A DNA stretch of 64,000 bases from Sabellastarte sp. h YS-2021 (lineage: Eukaryota; Annelida; Polychaeta; Sabellida; Sabellidae), in NCBI GenBank assembly GCA_964017235.1, contig OZ024930.1, positions 30,508,614-30,572,613 of the forward strand, given 5' to 3'. Position numbers and translations under genes: made by a program. Under the pieces are notes generated by a model. That model did no database searches. It saw only the letters and a program-made list of their open reading frames with translations, and had not been told where the DNA came from. Positions 59,018-64,000 of this stretch are shown here, one piece after another (the first letter of the stretch is position 1; the number at the start of each line of letters is the position of its first letter).

Positions 59018-60932
59018 CTTCCTTCACTAATTGAGACTCGAACAAGGAAGGGCCCCAAAAGGACGAGTTCCTGAGTTCTTGACGTCTCGTTTCTCCTAAT
59101 TGTGGATGTAATAGAGTCATTTCGGCTTCGCGCCTGAGCAAGCCGGTATTAGCCATAGAGTATAATTCCCTCTGCAAAATATGGGCTAGAGATTTGCTGA
59201 GACAAGTGAGGGCCCTGTGTTGAACAAGTACTGTCTTGTTCCAAAAATCTAAGTAGTCAGCTACTTCCTCATATCCGCGCTTTGCCGCTTTCTCAGGATT
59301 GGCACCTTTCTGAATCTGAGACTTTATCTTCTTGACCGTAGACTTGATGCTATGTTGGCATTTTTCCAATGAAGCATTGCAAGAAGAGGAGGTTTTGGCA
59401 AATGCAGCGGTGAAGTTGAGGGTAGAAATGTTTTGTCTAGCCTGAAGTTCTAGCTCCTTGAGAACTGGCAGGGGAACTCTGGCTACTGGGGGCCCAGAAG
59501 GTCTAGGAGTAATACAGATCTTAGCAAAGTCCGTATTCAACTCCTGAATTTTGTCCTGAAAAGTTGGTTGTCCCACCTTGTACCACTTTGAAGTTGAGGG
59601 AGGAGGCCTGACATATTTTCCCTCAGATAAGTTGGCAGCCTTAAAGTCATGTTGGAATTTATCAAAGGCGTCCTTGATAACTGAGCTAAGTGGAAGAATA
59701 GAGGAGGGACCTCTAGGTCTGAGCTCTTGACGGCCTTTTTCATCATCCAGACCCAACACTGAGGTGGACGACCTGGGCATAGATTCCCTGGGGTCAGGGA
59801 GAGACAAAATACGCCTGAAGGTGTCCACTTCTTCAGAGTATTGTGAGGGCATGTCAGACAAAGCTACTTCCCTATAATAAGGGGGGTCTGGATCATGTTG
59901 TGGTAGGTTTTGATCAGAAGCTACTCCTGAGGGCTGAGCCCTAGAGGGCTTAGAAGACCTGTGTCTGGTTTCAGGGGAGTGCTCCTCCTCTGAGGTAAAT
60001 GACACGTATCTAGATCTTGATTTATGTTTGCTCTTGTCAGAGTGTTTTTTGGATCTAGAAGAAGGGATCCGAGGTTCATCGGAATCCTCATTTAGTTGGT
60101 CCGAGGCAGAGCTCAGGTCAACTGGCTGCCTATGGCTTTGCTTTTTGTGAGAGTACGAGACCTCTTCGGGGTGACCTTCAGAGGGGGCAACGTACTGATC
60201 CGAGGAAGGTTGAGCAGATACTAAACGCGGAGGAAGTGCTGGACCGAAGTCCACATCCATATCCTCGCTTGGGATGTTAGTACCAGATCTCGGAGGGGGC
60301 AAATCCAGAGGGGCAGCAGTACTACTGGACAAGCCAGGTTTTGAAGCAGGAAGAGAAGACTCTACCTCGACTTTCTGTTTTGCAGCCAACTCCTCTCGGA
60401 GTGACTGAAAAGCTTCCAACATGGATGCCTGGAAGGTACCCATTTGCTGCTGTAAATGTATATTTAAGGAATCACCGAATGATTTCTCTAGGTTTTTCTG
60501 GATTTTATTTTGCAAAGCCGTACCAGGGGTGGGTGGAATAGTCTTAGCTGGCGTTTTCAAGGACAGGGAACTGAAGGCAAGAGGTTGTGGACGGGGGGGT
60601 GAAGTAAAAAGGCTATCAGCAGCACACTCGAGGTCTGCATTGGACCCAGTGAAGGAGTCCCCGTCGCCTTCACCCAAAAGATCTAGTTCATCTTTGGAAC
60701 TAGTTGTCGCTTTCTGCTTTTTCAAATACCGTTTCCGGTTTTGGATTTTCTGTAGTTGCTCATCTGTGAAAGACGTGCAAATTTCACAAGGGGTTTCAAA
60801 GGTGACACAGGGGTCATCTCCCTTGCCAGCCTCCCTACAGGTAGGGCAGAAATTATGTGTATCAAAGCTAAAGCAGAAATGGCGGCATTTCTGCGCTCTC
60901 GGTTTGTCTTTATTTGCTTGATGAGACGACAT
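58767..60932 (-). CDS. DIRS-3 gag-like protein
   Basis: 721 codons from the first ATG at 60930-60932 (the frame is open 18 codons further up). The N-terminal Cys/His cluster is C16, C20, H26, C29, C32, C42, C49, C52 around GKGDDPC, and resembles a zinc-binding module shared with DIRS-1. The middle is Ser/Pro-rich and acidic-basic (KKHSDKSKHKSRSRY). A helical part follows (KCQHSIKSTVKKIKSQIQKG), and the tail is Arg/Gly-rich (RGFRGRFRPHNRGRGRGN), suiting RNA binding. Likely role: structural or ribonucleoprotein protein of the element. No frame break. Confidence 0.88.
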   Translation of the reverse strand: MSSHQANKDKPRAQKCRHFCFSFDTHNFCPTCREAGKGDDPCVTFETPCEICTSFTDEQLQKIQNRKRYLKKQKATTSSKDELDLLGEGDGDSFTGSNADLECAADSLFTSPPRPQPLAFSSLSLKTPAKTIPPTPGTALQNKIQKNLEKSFGDSLNIHLQQQMGTFQASMLEAFQSLREELAAKQKVEVESSLPASKPGLSSSTAAPLDLPPPRSGTNIPSEDMDVDFGPALPPRLVSAQPSSDQYVAPSEGHPEEVSYSHKKQSHRQPVDLSSASDQLNEDSDEPRIPSSRSKKHSDKSKHKSRSRYVSFTSEEEHSPETRHRSSKPSRAQPSGVASDQNLPQHDPDPPYYREVALSDMPSQYSEEVDTFRRILSLPDPRESMPRSSTSVLGLDDEKGRQELRPRGPSSILPLSSVIKDAFDKFQHDFKAANLSEGKYVRPPPSTSKWYKVGQPTFQDKIQELNTDFAKICITPRPSGPPVARVPLPVLKELELQARQNISTLNFTAAFAKTSSSCNASLEKCQHSIKSTVKKIKSQIQKGANPEKAAKRGYEEVADYLDFWNKTVLVQHRALTCLSKSLAHILQRELYSMANTGLLRREAEMTLLHPQLGETRRQELRNSSFWGPSLFESQLVKEGEDFLLKKGTSKDSQGFAPYQNKPFRGPHKKRGSYRKRPYGGNTSQNSNQSFPSGRGKSNFRGFRGRFRPHNRGRGRGNPPPQ

Positions 60933-61157
60933 TTTATACGCAATAAAAGACGTACAATGTACTTGCCTGAACCGAGGAAAACTCAAAACACGCGACTGAA
61001 AACAAAATACTTATCCTGTGAAAATTAAAATTTTACAGAATGATCTATGATATATATTACAAGAAATATGCAAATATTAGCCTCCAACAATAAGTAAAGT
61101 CTGAGAAATAAATGAAAATGTCTGTATATTTACAAACTGCTACCAGTCAATCGTGGC
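60933..61157 (-). promoter_or_regulatory. DIRS-3 5' leader between terminal repeat and gag
   Basis: About 225 bases on the minus strand upstream of the gag ATG. The part at 61028-61157 is what survives around PAL155 copy A (14628-14684 and 17704 on). No promoter motif is certain; in DIRS elements the terminal repeat and leader drive transcription. Confidence 0.5.
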
Positions 61158-61305
61158 CAACGAGAAAGTAGGACGATTGGTCAGAAGTTATCACGTGACG
61201 ACAACTACCAGTATATCCGGTGGCTAACAAGAACGATCTTTTTTTCTAAGACGTTGGCCCCGGGTGTGGCAACCCGAGATCAGCATTAAGTCCCACATGG
61301 TAAGC
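61158..61305 (+). repeat. DIRS-3 right terminal inverted repeat
   Basis: Inverted partner of 54984-55131; differences are single bases (for example ATCACGTGAT versus GTCACGTGAT). Confidence 0.95.
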
Positions 61306-61324
61306 TATTGTAGCGTAATAAAAT

Positions 61325-62880
61325 GGGTTTCTGTGGGCATTTTACAATTGTTAAAGAGACCTTAGCAATTAAACTACAGATCTGAAACTTTTTGGGGGAC
61401 ATACATAACAAACAAAAATTATATATAATACAGTTTAAGACTTGTCACACTAAGCATTTCCAAATAACAGGGCAAAATACGGAAAAAATGTCAAAAAAGG
61501 CACTTGGGCGAGTGTCTATGGCCCTCATACACAGGTTAAATGTCTACTAAAAACCTTGATTTTCGGCACATGTAGAAAGGACATAATAATGCATTCCCAG
61601 ATGGGATTTCAGCTCAATCAATCACATAGTTTAACAGTCACAGGGCTTAAAGGTGGCAAAAAGTCCAAATATTGGGTCTCTGTGGGCCTTTTAGAGATCT
61701 CGATGTGCCTTTCAAATTAAAGCTTCAGACTTAAAATTTGTTACATACTAAGATTACACATAGAATATGTATCTAATAAAGTTTGAAACTTCTCAGACTT
61801 ACCATTTCCAAGTTACAGAGCCAAATATGTGAAAAATGTCTTAAAAGGGTCACTCAGGTGGGTGTTTAAGGTCCTCATACACAGGTTAAATGTCTACTTG
61901 AAGCCTTGATTTTTGGCACATGTAAAAAGAACATAATAATGTATTCCCAGATGAGATTTCAGCTCTATCAGTCACATAGTTTAACAGTCACAGGCCTTAA
62001 AAGTGGCAAAATGTCCAAATACTGGGTCTTTATGGGGCCTTCTAGAGACCTAAATTTGTCACATACTAAGATTACACATAGAATATGCATCTAATACAGT
62101 TTGAAACTTCTTAGACTTACCATTTCCAAGTTACAGGGAAAAATATGTAAAAAATGTCTAAAAATGGTCACTCGGGTGGGGATTTATGGTCCTCATACAC
62201 AGGTTAAATGTCTTCTTAAAGCCTTAATTTTTGGTACATATAAAAATAACATACTAATATCTTCCCAGATAGGATTTGAGCTCTATCAGTCACATAGTTT
62301 GACAGTCACAGGGCTTAAAAGTAGCAAAAAGTCCAAATATTGGGTCTTCGGGAGCCTTTTAGAGACCTCAATTTGACCTTCAAAATTAAAGCTTCAGACT
62401 TAAAATCTGTTACATACTAAGATTACACACAGAATATATATCTAATACAGTTTGAAACTTCTCAGACTTACCATTTCCAAGTTACAGGGAAAAAGATGTG
62501 AAAAATGTCTTATAAGGGTCACTGGGGTGGGTGTTTATGGTTCTGATACACAGGTTAACTGTCTATTAAAGGCCTAAATGTTGGGGCACATATAAGAAAA
62601 CACATAGATATATTCCCAGATGATATTTAACTTAGATGAGAGACAACGTTTGAAAGCTACAGTGCTTGAAAGTGGCAAAAAGTGCAAAAATTGGATCTCT
62701 GTGGGCACTTTTGAGACCTTAAGTCGACCCCTTTGGGTAAACCTACAGCCCTAAAATTTTCTACAGACAAGGATTACATATCAAAGTTATAACTAGCGCA
62801 GTTTGAGACTCATCAGAATTACCACTTCCAAATTATAGGGCAAAATATGTGAAAAGTATAGCAAAAAACTAGAAATAGGC
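61325..62880 (+). repeat. Satellite array, ~350-bp unit, about 4.5 copies
   Basis: ACTTACCATTTCCAAGTTACAG or a variant lies near 61452, 61797, 62115, 62466 and 62817 (spacings about 345, 318, 351, 351). Other markers are GGGTCTCTGTGGGCCTTTTA, CACAGGTTAAATGTCTACT and CACATAGTTTAACAGTCACA. DIRS-3 interrupts its first unit. Confidence 0.9.
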
Positions 62881-63069
62881 CGCCCTGTTGATAGTAGATG
62901 CGAATAGAAACAGGATAGCATAGAAGAACACACATTATCATGTGTAATGTCCACCCATGAACCTTTTGCCCAAATTGTACAGTAGTCTTACAAGACCCTG
63001 TTTCATTTGTAAAATATATCAATGATGCTTAAATATTTGATAGTGTAGATGTAATTTATTTCAGCTTCA
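62881..63069. other. junction between two satellites; nothing recognised
   Basis: Shares ACATTATCATGTGTAATGTC and a following CACCC with 28912-28936. Confidence 0.45.
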
Positions 63070-64000
63070 TGCCTTTTTGCATTGGTTGGGTTGAAAATTT
63101 TGACGAAATCACTCTATCTTGCACGGTTAAGAAGATAGAAGCCAATTCCTGTTTTTCTATTTTTGGCAAAAATTTGAAAATTCAAAATGGCCGCCATTAT
63201 TGGGAAAAGGAAATTTTTTTGAAAATTGCCAAGAGTACATTTCTTAGATACCCTATGAGTCGAAAATTTCAACAAAATAACTCTATTTTGCACGGTTAAG
63301 GCCAGTTTGTGTTTTTCCATTTTGGGCAAAAATTCGAAAATTCAAAATGGCTGCCATTTTTGGGGAGGGGAAAATTTTTGGAAAATTGCAAAGATTACAT
63401 TCCTTAGATACCCTGTGGGTTGAAAATTTCGACGAAATCGCTCTATCTCGCATGGTTAAGGAGATAGAAGCAAATTTGTGTTTTGCCATTTTTGGCAAAA
63501 ATTTGAAAATTCAAAATGGCCGCCATTTTAGGGGAGGGGAAAATTTTTTAGAAATTACCAAGAGTACAATGCTCAGATACCCTGTGGGTCGAAAATTTTG
63601 ACGAAATCACTCTATCTGGCACGGTTAAGGAGATAGAAGCAAATTTGTGTTTTGCCATTTTTGGCAAAAATTCGAAAATTCAAAATGGCCGCCATTTTTG
63701 GGGAGGGGAAAATATTTTGAAAATTGCAAAGATTGCATTGCTTAGATACCCTGTGCGTCTAAAATTTTGCCGAAATCGCTCTATCTCGCACGGTTAAGGA
63801 GATAGAAGCAAATTAGTGTTTTGCCATTTTTGGCAAAAATTCGAAAATTCAAAATGGCCGCCATTTTTGGGGAGGGGAAAATTTTTTGAAAATTGCAAAG
63901 ATTGTATTGGTTAGATACCCTGTGTGTCGAAAATTTTGCCGAAATCGCTCTATCTCGCACGGTTAAGGAGATAGAAGCAAATTTGTGTTTTGCCATTTTT
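63070..64000 (+). repeat. Satellite array, 169-bp unit, continues past window
   Basis: CACGGTTAAG (CATGGTTAAG once) at 63122, 63291, 63451, 63620, 63789 and 63958. Spacing is 169 except for one 160 caused by loss of the AGGAGATAGAAG block. Each unit has TTCAAAATGGCCGCCATTTT and ATACCCTGTGGGTCGAAAAT. Similarity rises to the right. Open frames here on both strands are by-products. Confidence 0.94.

Larger units (their letters stand above)
54941..61324 (-). mobile_element. DIRS-3: complete, apparently intact DIRS retrotransposon
   Basis: 6.4-kb element with coding on the minus strand. The left tip (TTGGAAATTTTAATTAC at 54941) and right tip (TAGCGTAATAAAA, ending 61324) are found fused and inverted in the internal complementary region at 55193-55296. 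Terminal inverted repeats of ~148 bp lie at 54984-55131 and 61158-61305. Three long overlapping frames (gag-like, RT/RNase H, tyrosine recombinase) have no internal stops. There is no methyltransferase domain, found in some DIRS elements. It sits inside a ~350-bp satellite unit with no target duplication, as expected of recombinase integration. Confidence 0.95.

Noticed and set aside
54941..61324. LTR retrotransposon
   Set aside because: Terminal repeats are inverted, there is an internal complementary region, and integration would use a tyrosine recombinase, not a DDE integrase.
63069..63996. Open frames on both strands at the right edge
   Set aside because: They are generated by the 169-bp satellite; 169 is not a multiple of three and frames drift between units.

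Overview
The window looks like AT-rich animal nuclear DNA dominated by mobile and satellite sequence. It probably comes from a marine invertebrate, and a mollusc (perhaps a bivalve) is the best guess. That guess rests on the mix of DIRS tyrosine-recombinase retrotransposons, tRNA-derived SINEs, a Tx1/L1-type LINE, and hairpin-ended elements carrying ~150-bp tandem arrays. No rRNA, bona fide tRNA, CRISPR array or bacterial-style operon is visible. The only host gene I can support is a single-exon SLC22-type transporter on the minus strand (20200-21873).

Layout: 1-335 is a 3' relic of a satellite-carrying element that I call PAL155 (my label). 800-8257 is a broken DIRS element (DIRS-1, minus-strand coding) with a 1.1-kb non-autonomous DNA transposon nested in its right end. 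8385-8884 is a tyrosine-recombinase fragment. 9350-11330 is a composite of 155-, 133- and 157-bp repeats ending in a hairpin. 14628-17947 is a DIRS end interrupted by a 3-kb PAL155 copy. 17948-18920 is a degenerate satellite ending in a hairpin. 19510-19712 is a SINE. After the transporter come an inverted-repeat transposon (22806-24275), a 5'-truncated LINE with 15-bp target duplications (24836-27883), a SINE (28346-28583), a TTAA-flanked element (29361-31597), a 152-bp array (31728-32595), an iterated-motif transposon (33746-34550), a ~150-bp array (35690-36650), a recombinase pseudogene (37190-38085), a decayed DIRS (DIRS-2, 38568-41830), a 7.1-kb PAL155 copy with a 5.4-kb array (41959-49077), a short PAL155 copy (50740-51937) and a DIRS end relic (52083-52253). 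The window closes with a complete, apparently intact DIRS element (DIRS-3, 54941-61324) inserted in a ~350-bp satellite, followed by a ~169-bp satellite that runs off the end.

How the parts work together: in DIRS-3 the gag-like, reverse transcriptase/RNase H and tyrosine recombinase frames overlap on one strand and all recognised catalytic residues are present. Its terminal inverted repeats and internal complementary region have the geometry expected for replication through a circular DNA intermediate. DIRS-1 shows the same architecture in a dead copy. PAL155 copies share fixed 5' and 3' ends but differ in array length, so the element appears to both move and expand satellite DNA. Boundaries come from reading the sequence by eye; array edges are good to roughly 10-20 bases and family names are inferred from motifs, not from searches.
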